Shown: piece after piece, positions 17,289 to 26,884 of the stretch
Position numbering within the stretch: position 1 is the stretch's first letter
How the letters are laid out: every line of letters begins with the position of its first letter
Origin: Luteolibacter luteus
Lineage (GTDB): Bacteria > Verrucomicrobiota > Verrucomicrobiia > Verrucomicrobiales > Akkermansiaceae
NCBI RefSeq assembly: GCF_012913485.1
Contig: NZ_CP051774.1
Location: 4,836,001-4,900,000, forward strand
DNA length: 64,000 bases
Direction: 5' to 3'
Program-made: the position numbers and the translations under genes
Notes under the pieces: generated by a model
The model's database searches: none
What the model was told of the DNA's origin: nothing
The model's input: only the letters and a program-made list of their open reading frames with translations

Positions 17289-19811
17289 ATGCAGCCCCCC
17301 GACATCCGAGCACTCGAGGTTTTCAGCCTCATCGGGAGCGGAGCCTGCGGGAAAGTTTATCGTGCCCGCGACTCCGCCGGCCGGGCCTTGGCGGTGAAGG
17401 TTTTCGACCCCGCAGCGGTGAATCCCGCCCTCTTGGAGGAGGCCGTGGCCCGCTTGGAAGAAGCGCCCTGGCCAAAAAACGCCGTCGAAGAATACTCCGC
17501 GGACTACCGGGGGAAGCAGATCTTGCGGGTCTCGAGATTGCACGCGGATGAGAAAGGCGGGGTGTGGACGCCGCGGTCGCTGCAACACCGGCTCGACCGC
17601 TTTCCCGGCGAACGATCCTGGCCGGTGGTGCTGGAAATCCTGACCGCCCTCTCCGATCTCCATGACCGCCGGGTGGCGCACGGCAATCTCAAGCCGGGGA
17701 ATGTTTTTTTCGACGAATCCGATCGTGTCCGCCTGACCGACTGGGCCTTGGGGAACATGCCCGGGATCGGCTCGCTCGATTATACCGATGCGGTTCTCTA
17801 TCAGCCTCCGGATCAGCTCCGCGAACCGGAGGGCTATTTGCGGGAGAAGGGGTATCGCTGGGATGTTTTTGCGTTCAGCGTGCTGGCATTCCGGCTTCTT
17901 ACCGGGGCTTTCCCGCGCTGCACGGCGACCTTTGACCAAGTGGCACCGGAGCCGGGGAAAACCCGCCGCGAGGGGATCGCCGCCAATCTCAGGCGCATCG
18001 CGAAATCCGTCGAAGCGCAGCCGGACGTGACTTGGCCGGATACGCCGGCGACGCCCTTGGAGAAAGCTTATCGCGGGATTCTGGATCGCTGCCTTTCGCT
18101 GGATTCGAATTCCCGGCCCGCCAATGCCGGCGAGGTGCTGCAGTTGTTCCATGCCGCTGACAAGGAGCAGGCGGGCGAGCAGCAGCGCGATGCGATCCTC
18201 GATCAGCAGAGGCGAGCGAGGCGGAGTGCTTGGCGCGCCAACGTTGCCGCGGGTGTCCTCACGGGCTGTGTCGTCGTCCTCTCCCTGCTGTGGCAGATGA
18301 AGAAGTCCGCGGTGACTTCCGAGGAAGAAGGGCGCAAGGCTGACGTCCAGCAACTGCAGGCAGCTTTCGACGCCTCGGAGGCCGAGAAGGCCTCACTGAA
18401 GCAAGCCGGAGAAGAGGAGCGCAAGACACTCCAATACGACAAGGACATGTGGCTTGCCCGGCTGGAGGCGTCCCGGAGCGTGGGGGATCATCTCTTCGCG
18501 TGGGCGATGGAGAAGGGCAACCGCCACCTGCCGCCACTGGATGGGCGCGAACTGCGCCTTGAGCGATTGGAGAGCTACTTCGAGGATTTCATTGCCCGCA
18601 CCGCGGAACTTCCCACGCTCAAGGAAGAGCGGGCGCGTGCCAAGCTGCAACTTGCCGAGATCACCTTGGCGAAGGGAGATCCGAAGGAAGCGGCGCAGCG
18701 GCTTGAAGAAGCGCTTCTGTCTGCGGGTGATCTCCCATCCGGTCCGGACCTCGACTTGCGTCTGGCCACGGATCGTCTGCTGATGGCCCTGCTGCTTCAG
18801 GAGCGGAATGACAAGGGGGCGGGTGACGCTTTCCGTACCGCGCGCAAGGCGTTGGAGGCCGTGCCGCAGGCGGAGGTCGATGCCGATCGCTTGCAAGAAC
18901 TGCTCGCGGTGCTGGGCTACCATGAATCCCGGCTGCTGGCGATCGAGGGCAAGGATACCGAGGCTTTCGAAAAACTCAGTCATTCCACCGAAGTGTTGAA
19001 CCGTTTGGTCCTACAGAGGCCTGATACGGCGGTGCTGAGATCGGAGCTCGCGGAGTGTTATCTTTCCTCCGCCACCATCCTCGATGGCATCGGCGAAATG
19101 GGCAGCGCCCGCGAAGCGCGAGCCCAAGCTTCAGAAGAGATCCTGGAGCTGCTGAAGAAGGATCCGGGTAACCTCGAACTCCGGCTCGACCTTGCCGGGT
19201 GCTACGGAGCGATGGCCGAGTCGGCCGCTCTTTCCGGAGATGTTTCCTCGACCGAAGCGATGTCGAAGGCCGCGGGGAAGCTGCTGGAAGAATACATGGG
19301 CCAAAGGCCGGATAGCGCCGAGGCTCGCTCGCGGCTGGCGGCTGTCCGGAGCCTGATGGCCGGAGTGGTCAGGGATCGCGGAGATGCGGTGGAGTCCCTG
19401 CGCCTGATCAATGAGGGCATCCTGCTGGTGGAGGGCGTGGCGGTGGGTGAATCTGCGGATCCCGTGGCGAAGTACCGGCTCGCGCTGCTGCTTTGGGAGA
19501 AGGGTCGGCTTCTGGGGATCGAGCGCAAGCTGGTGGAAGAGGTCGACGTGGAGACCCGCTCCGCCGACATGTTGCGCAAGCTCCTGAATAGCGACTATGG
19601 CTTGGTCCGCGGGGAGCAGATCCGTCGTTCTCTCGGTTGTGTCCTCGGCGATTTGGGGCACGCGGCGCAGCGCATGGAGAATCACGAGCTGGCGCGCGCT
19701 GCCTACGGTGAAGCGGTGAGCGTGTGGTCGATCCTCGCGAAAGAACGCCCGCAGAATGAGGAATACACCGAAGGGCTAGCCTGGAGCCAGCAGCGCCTGA
19801 AAGAGCTGTGA
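17289..19811 (+). CDS. Membrane-anchored Ser/Thr pseudokinase with TPR-like C-terminus
   Basis: 840 residues from the ATG at 17289; an upstream TTG would add six residues. The kinase-like domain (1-~285) keeps the G-loop GSGACGKVY and the ATP lysine in LAVKVF. The catalytic loop reads HGNLKPGNVFF instead of HRDLKPxN, so the catalytic aspartate is Asn, and the DFG motif is DWA. This points to a pseudokinase. A single membrane helix follows (AAGVLTGCVVVLSLLW, ~residues 320-336), then a coiled coil and a long alpha-helical TPR-like region, presumably outside the membrane. The phytoene/squalene synthase gene follows after 11 nt, so cotranscription is likely. Confidence 0.85.
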   Translation: MQPPDIRALEVFSLIGSGACGKVYRARDSAGRALAVKVFDPAAVNPALLEEAVARLEEAPWPKNAVEEYSADYRGKQILRVSRLHADEKGGVWTPRSLQHRLDRFPGERSWPVVLEILTALSDLHDRRVAHGNLKPGNVFFDESDRVRLTDWALGNMPGIGSLDYTDAVLYQPPDQLREPEGYLREKGYRWDVFAFSVLAFRLLTGAFPRCTATFDQVAPEPGKTRREGIAANLRRIAKSVEAQPDVTWPDTPATPLEKAYRGILDRCLSLDSNSRPANAGEVLQLFHAADKEQAGEQQRDAILDQQRRARRSAWRANVAAGVLTGCVVVLSLLWQMKKSAVTSEEEGRKADVQQLQAAFDASEAEKASLKQAGEEERKTLQYDKDMWLARLEASRSVGDHLFAWAMEKGNRHLPPLDGRELRLERLESYFEDFIARTAELPTLKEERARAKLQLAEITLAKGDPKEAAQRLEEALLSAGDLPSGPDLDLRLATDRLLMALLLQERNDKGAGDAFRTARKALEAVPQAEVDADRLQELLAVLGYHESRLLAIEGKDTEAFEKLSHSTEVLNRLVLQRPDTAVLRSELAECYLSSATILDGIGEMGSAREARAQASEEILELLKKDPGNLELRLDLAGCYGAMAESAALSGDVSSTEAMSKAAGKLLEEYMGQRPDSAEARSRLAAVRSLMAGVVRDRGDAVESLRLINEGILLVEGVAVGESADPVAKYRLALLLWEKGRLLGIERKLVEEVDVETRSADMLRKLLNSDYGLVRGEQIRRSLGCVLGDLGHAAQRMENHELARAAYGEAVSVWSILAKERPQNEEYTEGLAWSQQRLKEL

Positions 19812-19822
19812 CTTGAGGCTTG

Positions 19823-20791
19823 ATGCTCCGCTCCCGCTGGGGCTCGCTCGCGTCTGTGTCCAAGGTCGACCAGCAAGTGCTGAAAGATGTCTCGCGTTCA
19901 TTTTACGTGAGCCTCCGGCTATTGCCCGCGCCGATGCGCCCGGCGACCAGCACCGGCTACCTGCTTGCCCGTGCCAGCGATACCATCGCCGACACCGCAG
20001 GGATACCCGTGGACGATCGGCTGGACCTGCTGGATGCCTTTTCAGCAGAGCTAGCGGGGAAGGAGAGCAACCGCCGGCGTGAGCAGATGAAGAAATTCAT
20101 CGCCCGCCAGACGAACGAGAGCGAGCGGGTGTTGCTTGAGCGGCTCGATGAGTGTCTCAATCTTCTCCATGGCTTGGACGAGCTCCAGGCCGATGCCGTG
20201 CGCAATGTGGTGACCACCATCATCAGCGGCCAGCGGCTGGATCTCGTGCGCTTCGATGAGGCAGGGAGGGGAAACCCGAAGGCTCTCCGGAACGAGGAGG
20301 AGCTGGAAGACTACTGCTACCGTGTGGCGGGATGCGTCGGGGCTTTCTGGACGCGCATCGGATTGCTGACGCTTGGGTCGAGGTTTTCGGAATCGGCTCC
20401 GGAGGATCTCGATGACCTCGGCGTGCGTTATGGAATGGGACTCCAACTGGTGAACATCCTCCGTGATTTGCCCGAAGACCTCGCCAATGGCCGCTGTTAT
20501 TTACCCGTGGCCGATTCTTTCGATTCGGCAGCGCTCGCTGCCGCACATGGGGAGTGGCTGAAGCATGCCGCGGTATGGCTCGAGTCCGGACGTCGCTATG
20601 CATCCCGCCTCAAGCTCCTGCGGCTGCGGGCAGCATCGGTCCTTCCAGCTTTGATCGGTGATGACACGCTGGCCTTGCTTGAGGCACAAAAAGGAGTGCC
20701 GCTTGGCAAAGTGAAAGTCCCCCGCTCTGCAGTCCGGAAGGCCCTGTGGAGGGCCCTCTGGTGGCCAGCGGGAAGGGTGCCGAATCGCTAG
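19823..20791 (+). CDS. Squalene/phytoene synthase family protein
   Basis: 322 residues. It has both Asp-rich Mg-diphosphate sites: DTIAD near residues 53-57 and NILRDLPEDLANGRCYLP in the second half, plus GMGLQLVNILRD. The family condenses two prenyl diphosphates head to head (FPP to squalene or presqualene, or GGPP to phytoene). The sequence alone does not decide between hopanoid and carotenoid routes. The ATG at 19823 is preceded by GAGG at suitable spacing; an adjacent TTG is less likely. It overlaps no gene but sits 11 nt behind the pseudokinase gene. Confidence 0.9.
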   Translation: MLRSRWGSLASVSKVDQQVLKDVSRSFYVSLRLLPAPMRPATSTGYLLARASDTIADTAGIPVDDRLDLLDAFSAELAGKESNRRREQMKKFIARQTNESERVLLERLDECLNLLHGLDELQADAVRNVVTTIISGQRLDLVRFDEAGRGNPKALRNEEELEDYCYRVAGCVGAFWTRIGLLTLGSRFSESAPEDLDDLGVRYGMGLQLVNILRDLPEDLANGRCYLPVADSFDSAALAAAHGEWLKHAAVWLESGRRYASRLKLLRLRAASVLPALIGDDTLALLEAQKGVPLGKVKVPRSAVRKALWRALWWPAGRVPNR

Positions 20792-20803
20792 CACGCAACG
20801 TAC

Positions 20804-20834
20804 AAAAAAGGGGCGACCGGATTGCGGCCGCCCC
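20804..20834 (-). terminator. Intrinsic terminator for the minus-strand pilin-like gene
   Basis: On the minus strand GGGGCG pairs with CGCCCC around a GC-rich loop (itself containing GGCCGC), followed by TTTTTT. It lies between two convergent genes, 26 nt after the stop of the 20860-24297 gene. Confidence 0.8.
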
Positions 20835-20859
20835 TGTGTCAGGATTCCGGGGATCTGTG

Positions 20860-23800
20860 TTAGACCTCGTCTTGGCTGAGCCAGCGGAAGTTGGTCACCA
20901 CGAAGCGGCGGCCAAATTGCTCGTTGGCATTCGAAAGGCTGCCTGCCGGAGTGTTCGATTCATTGCTGGGATCCACGAATTCCGGAGTCCGCTGCACTAC
21001 GGCCTCGCACCAGGCACGGCCCACGACCTTGCCATCCGGATCAAGCGCCTCGCCATAGCCGCGGATCCGGAAGGTATCCGAGCGGACCGAAACGACGGAT
21101 CCTACCTGCGAGAGAATGTCGCCCTGTGTCAGGTAGCCGGGAGCTCCGGTAGCGCTCATGCCCATCATGGCTTCCGGGAAGGCATAGTTGTCTGGGGCCA
21201 CATCGGTCGCGGAGATGATGCGGGAATCCTGGCTATACATGCCATTGATGGAGCCGGTTTCGTCGATGGCGCGCTGGAGAAGGCCCTCCAAGGCTTTTTC
21301 CCGGTCGCTGCCCGGACGGCGATTCACAAACTCCGCAAGGGACAGGAAGGGGCCGTTTTCCCGGATTTCCTGGACGACATGTTGGGCGAGTTCCTGGATT
21401 TGTTCCGCAGTGAGCGTGCGCATGCCGGTCCAGCGGGCGTGGCGTGCCTGGAGGGGATTCGCGTTGTCGACCGATGGACCGGTGGCACGCCGCATGCGGC
21501 TGAAGGGGAAGGATGCTCCCTTCACGGTGCCCGAACTAGACTGACTGGCTCCGTCGGCCAAGGTGACATAGTCCACGGTCTCCTGGTTCATCGATCCCAG
21601 CAGGGCGGCCCAAGCATTGACCGAAAGCGAGTTCACGTTGAAGGCTCCATCGATCATCAGGTGAGCCGCACTCTTCGTGTAGCCTTGGTCGTCGGTTACC
21701 GCCGCCACGGTTTCCTCAGGGGACATGTTGCCGGCCGGAACCATCCGCGTGTTCAGCAGCGGCTTGCTGTCCTTGAAGAAGGACTCCGCCACGGAACTCA
21801 AGGATTTCGAACTCATCAGCGGGCCGCCGTAGGGTGCCAGAGTGGAGAAGAAGTATCCGTCCCACAGGGCGTTGTTGGCGAGCCATGCATGGTCGAGCAG
21901 GCGATACTCCTTGGTGCTGGCGGCCGCTACGGCAGACGAACTGATCATCGGCGTGGCGAAGGATTCGCCCACCGTATAAGCGGCACCAGGCAGGAAGCCC
22001 TGGTTGCACAGCTGCGCGTGGCGAAGCTGGGCCAAGCTTTGCAGGGGCATCAGGGGCACTTCATACTGGGGGGCGACGCGGGTGCCATTGGCTTCGCTGT
22101 GACCGGTGAAGAACTTGCCACGGTTCTGACCGTCGCAAGGGAACTTGTAGCTGGGAGCCAAGCGTTTGATCAGAGCCTCGAAGGGATGAACCCCCATGCT
22201 TTCCTTGGTGAGGTCGATGCCGGTGAGGGCGGATGCCTGGCCTCCTTGCACCCAAGGCTTGCCCGGGGAATCCGATTCCAAGGTGGTCTTGGCGTAGAAG
22301 CTGAACTGGGCGAAGGCCTTGGCGCGGGCGAAGTCCTTCAACTTGGTCGAAGGGGACTCATACATCTCGCTGCCCAGGTAGGGCCGTTCCAGCCGGGCCT
22401 CGCCATTCGGGAAGGAATGGGAGGGATCGCGGCTCATCGCCGTGCGCAAGCGGGTGGCATCCCCATAGTCGAGGTCCAGCGTGCCCGAGCGGATCTTCTG
22501 CGAGCCTCTCATGAGGTTCAGCTCGATCGACAGGCGGTTGTTCGACACGGTCGAAGGCAGGGGGCCGAAGCCAACGTCGATGGAGTCGGCAAGCGACAAG
22601 GGGAAGATGCCGCGGCCATCATCGGCGGGAGCGCGGATCACCTGTGGCGTCAGCCAGTCCACCCAGAAGCCAACGCCTTGCGAAGGATAGCCGGGTGCGA
22701 GCGGGATGCTCACGGTCTTGGTATCGGTATAGTCGAAGAAGGAGTCCTGATTGGCTGCCCATGACCAGTTGCCATCAACGGATTCGCCGAAGACCTTGTT
22801 TTCGCCCGGCTGCAGCGTGACCTGGCCGCCCGCTCCGCTGTAGGAGTTGCGGAGATTGATGCCGAAGGCCTTTGCCACGGACGAGTTCGTCTCGTGACCC
22901 ACGTAAAGCTGGTTCATGTGAGCCATCGTGGTGGTTTGGGGCTGGCCGTTGCGGTAGAAACGGAAGCCGATCGGCAGGTCCTTGAAGTCGATCCGGAGCT
23001 GATCGAAGCTGAGCGGCACGTTGTACGGGTTGTACAAGGTCACGATCGGAGAATAGATCATGTAGACCATGTAGTTGTCCCCGGCCGTCGAGGTATTGCC
23101 ATCGACACCACCTGCCCAAGGTCCGTGGGCATCCTTGGCCACCATCGAGAATTGCATCTGCACCTTCGCCACCACCGGCATCAGCAGAAGACCTTTGGGG
23201 GCAACCGGACTGGCCTTGTAGGTGCGGGAGCGGGCGTCGTATTTCACCGGATTGTAGCCGGTCGGGACGTTGGCCTTGAGGGTAGGATTCGCCCCGGTGA
23301 GATTGCGGTATTGGTTGGCGTAGTCGAAGGCCTGGGTCCAATACGGATTGGGGACATCATTGATTACCGACTCGTCGTCGTAGATACGCTGCGAGGAATA
23401 TTCCGAGGGAAGGGAGCCATTGCCGAAGAGCAGGCTGAGGTCCTTCTTCAAGCCGCCGCGTGCAGCATCTGTCGCCAAGCCCTGGTGGACGGTGGTGACC
23501 TCATGCTGGTACTTCTTCAGTTCCGGCATCTTGTCGATCAGCGCGGAAGTGGGGATCGTGTAGAGCTTCCTTTGGTCGGAGCCATCGTACCAGTCGAAGC
23601 CATCGAAGCCTTGGATCGCCTCCATACCGAAGCGGGCAGGGGAACCCATCGCGGCTTGGCGCGTCGCGTTGCCGAAGTCCTGCTCCTGGCGGACGATGTC
23701 CACCTTGGCTTTCGTGCCTTCATCCATGACGGTCCAAGCGTAGCGACCGTCGATGCCATTGCCGGAGGCGGGGGCTTCCACCTTCGGGGCGCGCACCCAT

Positions 23801-24297
23801 TCCTGTTCGTGCGCTTCTTTGCCGAGGGAGCCTTCTCCTAACAGGATCGTGCCACCTTCGACATCCGGAAGCTGTTCCACGTTACCGATTTTCCCTTCGG
23901 CACCGGAGACGAGGTAGCTGACGAAATTGCCGTCTTTGTCAGTGGCGGGACGGTCGGCGGTGGGCAGCACGCCTTTCCATACGCCAGTTAGACCCTTCGG
24001 AGCTGCTTCTTCCGCCAACTGGGCGGGTGCGGTGATCCGCTGGTCGGGACCAGCGCTTTTCTGCAACTGTCCGATAGCCAGGGAAAGGGCCATCCGGGCA
24101 TTGCTGCGTGCCACCTGCATGGCCTCGCTTTGACCCGATCCTCTCAACGAAACGGACGAGAGGGTAAGTAGGCCAACTGCGAGCACGGTGAGGAGCACCA
24201 TGAGCGAGAGGGAAATCACCAGCGCAAAGCCTCGCCGACCTTTTCGAAGGCGAAATGCACGTGCGCGCATGTTTTCCGGGAATGAATTGGGTTTCAT
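20860..24297 (-). CDS. Giant pilin-like protein, Verru_Chthon cassette A-like (paralog 2)
   Basis: 1145 residues. The N-terminus is a type IV prepilin-like/PilX-like leader: a basic stretch, then RRGFALVISLSLMVLLTVLA with a Gly-Phe cleavage context and one long hydrophobic helix. The rest is a large extracytoplasmic region ending in FRWLSQDEV. It is closely similar along its whole length to the 1150-residue protein at 27668-31120 (shared EAMQVARSNARMALSLAIGQ, GVGFWVDWLTPQ/GVGFWIDWLTPQ, DRVEY-free C-terminus with RAWCEAVVQR). The overall pattern recalls Verru_Chthon cassette protein A, but the small pilin partners B-D are absent. A surface or pseudopilus-tip role is inferred. Confidence 0.85.
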   Translation of the reverse strand: MKPNSFPENMRARAFRLRKGRRGFALVISLSLMVLLTVLAVGLLTLSSVSLRGSGQSEAMQVARSNARMALSLAIGQLQKSAGPDQRITAPAQLAEEAAPKGLTGVWKGVLPTADRPATDKDGNFVSYLVSGAEGKIGNVEQLPDVEGGTILLGEGSLGKEAHEQEWVRAPKVEAPASGNGIDGRYAWTVMDEGTKAKVDIVRQEQDFGNATRQAAMGSPARFGMEAIQGFDGFDWYDGSDQRKLYTIPTSALIDKMPELKKYQHEVTTVHQGLATDAARGGLKKDLSLLFGNGSLPSEYSSQRIYDDESVINDVPNPYWTQAFDYANQYRNLTGANPTLKANVPTGYNPVKYDARSRTYKASPVAPKGLLLMPVVAKVQMQFSMVAKDAHGPWAGGVDGNTSTAGDNYMVYMIYSPIVTLYNPYNVPLSFDQLRIDFKDLPIGFRFYRNGQPQTTTMAHMNQLYVGHETNSSVAKAFGINLRNSYSGAGGQVTLQPGENKVFGESVDGNWSWAANQDSFFDYTDTKTVSIPLAPGYPSQGVGFWVDWLTPQVIRAPADDGRGIFPLSLADSIDVGFGPLPSTVSNNRLSIELNLMRGSQKIRSGTLDLDYGDATRLRTAMSRDPSHSFPNGEARLERPYLGSEMYESPSTKLKDFARAKAFAQFSFYAKTTLESDSPGKPWVQGGQASALTGIDLTKESMGVHPFEALIKRLAPSYKFPCDGQNRGKFFTGHSEANGTRVAPQYEVPLMPLQSLAQLRHAQLCNQGFLPGAAYTVGESFATPMISSSAVAAASTKEYRLLDHAWLANNALWDGYFFSTLAPYGGPLMSSKSLSSVAESFFKDSKPLLNTRMVPAGNMSPEETVAAVTDDQGYTKSAAHLMIDGAFNVNSLSVNAWAALLGSMNQETVDYVTLADGASQSSSGTVKGASFPFSRMRRATGPSVDNANPLQARHARWTGMRTLTAEQIQELAQHVVQEIRENGPFLSLAEFVNRRPGSDREKALEGLLQRAIDETGSINGMYSQDSRIISATDVAPDNYAFPEAMMGMSATGAPGYLTQGDILSQVGSVVSVRSDTFRIRGYGEALDPDGKVVGRAWCEAVVQRTPEFVDPSNESNTPAGSLSNANEQFGRRFVVTNFRWLSQDEV

Positions 24298-24334
24298 GAC
24301 GGTAAGAACACATAGTCACGATTTTGGTGAACTG

Positions 24335-24362
24335 TAAATACATAATGTATCCACCCACTCAA
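24335..24362 (-). promoter_or_regulatory. Candidate sigma70-type promoter of pilin-like paralog 2
   Basis: On the minus strand TTGAGT, a 16-bp spacer and TATTTA lie about 40 nt upstream of the ATG at 24297. The -10 part sits inside TGTATTTACA, which recurs exactly at the same place upstream of the paralog at 31120. Confidence 0.45.
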
Positions 24363-24388
24363 AAGGGGTAGGTGACCCTCCCCTTTTG
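24360..24388 (-). terminator. Hairpin downstream of the C39-like gene
   Basis: CAAAAGGGG (24360-24368) pairs perfectly with CCCCTTTTG (24380-24388). On the minus strand the stem ends in CCCCTTTT, so it could terminate the upstream operon, although no extra T-tract follows. It overlaps the candidate -35 of the next gene, so it could instead be regulatory. Confidence 0.4.
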
Positions 24389-24430
24389 GGGAGAAAAACG
24401 ACATAACCCGTTAGAGGGATGCCGAGGCAT

Positions 24431-24450
24431 GCTTATTGCATGCAATAAGC
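24431..24450. repeat. Perfect 20-bp palindrome
   Basis: GCTTATTGCATGCAATAAGC reads identically on both strands. It lies in the 210-bp gap between the C39-like gene (ends 24508) and pilin-like paralog 2 (starts 24297), with no T-tract after it. A dimeric regulator's operator is more likely than a terminator. Confidence 0.6.
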
Positions 24451-24507
24451 TGTATAACAGAAGGCTTGATCAGTTTCAAGCCCCCAAAGTGCCGCTTTTG
24501 CTTGCAG

Positions 24508-25299
24508 CTACCAGCGTCCAATGACCGCCGCAGGGACGACAAGTGACACTTCGCCGCGCTTTACGTCCTTCTTTCCGACGTTGGCTCCGGGGACATCCGC
24601 AATGAGGCATGGGGATGATTTCGCCTCTGCGGCCAAGACGGCACGATCTGCCATTTTAAGCACTCCGTCACAGTGCTTCCCCCCCCAAGGGTCAATATAG
24701 GAGATCCGGATGCCCGTTTCCCCCTTTGCGAGCTTCGCGGACACTCCTGTCACAGTGACGAAGTGGCCTTGCACCGGAGTCCAAACGCCCTGTCTCAGCA
24801 CGAAGCGTTTCAGGCTGAGGACCGGTGGGAATCCTCTTGTTAGAGAACGATTGAGATGCTCATGGGTCCGTTTTAGCAGGTGCTGCTGCTGCTCGCCCTT
24901 GCGCCGGAACAGGTCATCGATTGCGAGGGTGGGGAGGTAGAGGGAGCGGTTCATCTCGTTTGCCGCCACCACGAGATCCTCCACGTTGATGCCGCCATTG
25001 TTCCAGCGCATGCGTCCCTTCAGGGTCGCAGAAGGCCGCAGTCCGTGGCGTTTGATCCATTGGGTCAGTTGCTCCTTGTCGTTGTTGCCGGGCAGGGATC
25101 TGGCGGCCGCCTGCCAGCTTTCATTGCCGAAGCGGAAGGAGGCAAGCAGCGCCGCCGGCCCGCAGGCATTGCCGGAGATGGCCAATTGATTGACCGGAGC
25201 AGCGCCGGGATTGGGAGCTTCGCGGAATTCCGCGGCTCCACAAGAACCGGCTAGCGCGATCAGAAGAACCTTAATTCGACGCAGGTGCGGCATACGCAT
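24508..25299 (-). CDS. Secreted C39-like (papain-fold) cysteine peptidase
   Basis: 263 residues. A short signal-like N-terminus (KVLLIALAGSCGAA) leads into a peptidase-C39-like domain with a plausible triad: Cys46 in GNACGPAALLA, His179 in GHFVTVTG and Asp203 in YIDPWGG. Peptidase C39 proteins process leader peptides or act as secreted papain-like proteases. The gene start overlaps the end of the subtilase gene by 29 nt, so the two are translated from one transcript. Both lie between two giant pilin-like paralogs, so processing of those proteins is a reasonable hypothesis. Two adjacent ATGs (25299, 25293) are possible starts. Confidence 0.78.
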   Translation of the reverse strand: MRMPHLRRIKVLLIALAGSCGAAEFREAPNPGAAPVNQLAISGNACGPAALLASFRFGNESWQAAARSLPGNNDKEQLTQWIKRHGLRPSATLKGRMRWNNGGINVEDLVVAANEMNRSLYLPTLAIDDLFRRKGEQQQHLLKRTHEHLNRSLTRGFPPVLSLKRFVLRQGVWTPVQGHFVTVTGVSAKLAKGETGIRISYIDPWGGKHCDGVLKMADRAVLAAEAKSSPCLIADVPGANVGKKDVKRGEVSLVVPAAVIGRW

Positions 25300-26839
25300 C
25301 GGAGCGCCGGTTGTTAGAAGGCTTGATGTCGCTCGCGCTGGGGAGCGTGACCTGGGATTGGACGGTCGCGCCGTTTGACGGGATATTGAAGGGAAGGGTG
25401 AAGGTGGCGATGTCGCCAGGCTTCAGCGAGGTGATGGTCATGGTGCGGGTCCCGCCACTGGAAGTCGTGACTTCCAGCGGGGCATTGTAGATGACATCGG
25501 TTCCCCGGTTCTGGACCGTTACTTGCAATTGGTTCTGTCCGTTACCGTTGGTGCTGACGTAATTCGAGGCGAGCGCCACGTCACCGACGCCGCTGCTGCC
25601 CGCGCGCAAAACCCGGCCGAAGTCCACGGATCCGCCACCATAAAAGCTGTCGACTCCGGGGGCACCTGCCTCGTTGAGATTATTGGCAACGTTATCGTAG
25701 GCCTTCGCGGCGGTGATCTTCTGCCCTCCGCTCGACATGGCGGCGGCGAGCACCCCGGCACCGATTGGCGAGCTTGCGGACGTGCCCGTAAAATAGACGC
25801 TTTTCCCTCCGACCCATGCGGTCACCAAGTCGAGGCCCGGTGCGACCAAGGTGACATTCCCGGAGTTCGAGAAATCCAGATGGGTGCCGTTCGCATCCAC
25901 TGCCCCCACGGCAACCACTCCTTGGTATCCGGCGGGATAGGCTACCTGCTCATACCCCTCGTTGCCGGTCGAGGCGAAGATCTTGATGCCCGCTGCTTGA
26001 GCCTGTTCCACCGCCATGCGAAGCAGGGTGGAATTGCCGTAGGAGGCCATCGAGATATTGATGATGTCCACCCCGGCGGCAGTTGCCGCATCGACGCCTT
26101 GGGCGAGGAGAAAGCTATTGGATTGCCCCTCGTCATTGGCGATCCGGAAAGAGAAGAGATCGGTCCCGGGAGCGATCTGGCGAATCAGGTCAGTTACCGC
26201 GGTGCCGTGGCCGTTCTGGGCAGATGGGTCGGAAGGCAGGTCCACCAGATTGAAGCCTTGGACGCCGGCCAGTGTGGAGCCCGTGTCCAGAACCGCGACC
26301 TTCACCCCGGACCCGTAGGTGGAATTGTCACCCGTGATCCCGAGCCAGCCTAGCAGGGAGGTACCGAAACCCACCGCTCCGTCCTGAATGCCATCCGTTT
26401 TCGGGGTGGGCAGCGTGACCGGATAGATGAAACCGGTCTCCTCCGTCCCATCGAGCAAGGAAGCGAGTTCGTCCGCGGAAAGGAAACCGACATGGAGGGC
26501 ATTCAGCCGGTCGATCTGGCCGAGGACGGCAATTCCCTTGCCCTTGGCCCTCTCGAGGAATGCCTCCAGCGCCGCGCGATCGGAGAACATCAGCGAGCGC
26601 TGGTTCTGGAAGGCTCCTGCGGCCTCCGCCTCGGAATCCTTCACCAAGCCGGCTTTGCGCTCGGTGAGTTTACTGTCCTTTAAGCCCGAACCCTGCGGAG
26701 GAAGATATTTTGGTGCCTTTGGCTTCGAAGCGAGAGGTTCCGTCCTGGATTCCCAGGAATTCCGGGTCAGCCACCAGCCTGCCAGTCCTCCTCCAAGGAT
26801 CACCAGAATGACGAAAGTGCGCTGAGTTCCGCGGGTCAT
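25271..26839 (-). CDS. Membrane-anchored subtilisin-like serine protease (S8)
   Basis: 522 residues. An N-terminal membrane anchor (FVILVILGGGLAGWWL) is followed by a prodomain-like segment. The S8 domain has an intact triad: Asp175 in VAVLDTGS, His201 in NGHGTAV and Ser354 in GTSASSP, with the oxyanion-region ASTGNEG. The C-terminal ~110 residues look like a CARDB-type beta domain (LQVTVQNRGTDVIYNAPLEV). It is probably active in the periplasm. It overlaps the downstream C39-like gene and follows the unknown secreted-protein gene by 45 nt, consistent with one operon. Confidence 0.92.
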   Translation of the reverse strand: MTRGTQRTFVILVILGGGLAGWWLTRNSWESRTEPLASKPKAPKYLPPQGSGLKDSKLTERKAGLVKDSEAEAAGAFQNQRSLMFSDRAALEAFLERAKGKGIAVLGQIDRLNALHVGFLSADELASLLDGTEETGFIYPVTLPTPKTDGIQDGAVGFGTSLLGWLGITGDNSTYGSGVKVAVLDTGSTLAGVQGFNLVDLPSDPSAQNGHGTAVTDLIRQIAPGTDLFSFRIANDEGQSNSFLLAQGVDAATAAGVDIINISMASYGNSTLLRMAVEQAQAAGIKIFASTGNEGYEQVAYPAGYQGVVAVGAVDANGTHLDFSNSGNVTLVAPGLDLVTAWVGGKSVYFTGTSASSPIGAGVLAAAMSSGGQKITAAKAYDNVANNLNEAGAPGVDSFYGGGSVDFGRVLRAGSSGVGDVALASNYVSTNGNGQNQLQVTVQNRGTDVIYNAPLEVTTSSGGTRTMTITSLKPGDIATFTLPFNIPSNGATVQSQVTLPSASDIKPSNNRRSDAYAAPASN

Positions 26840-26884
26840 GCTTCCAAATAAACCCGCGGAGCGCCTAGCGGTAGCGGAAATTTG

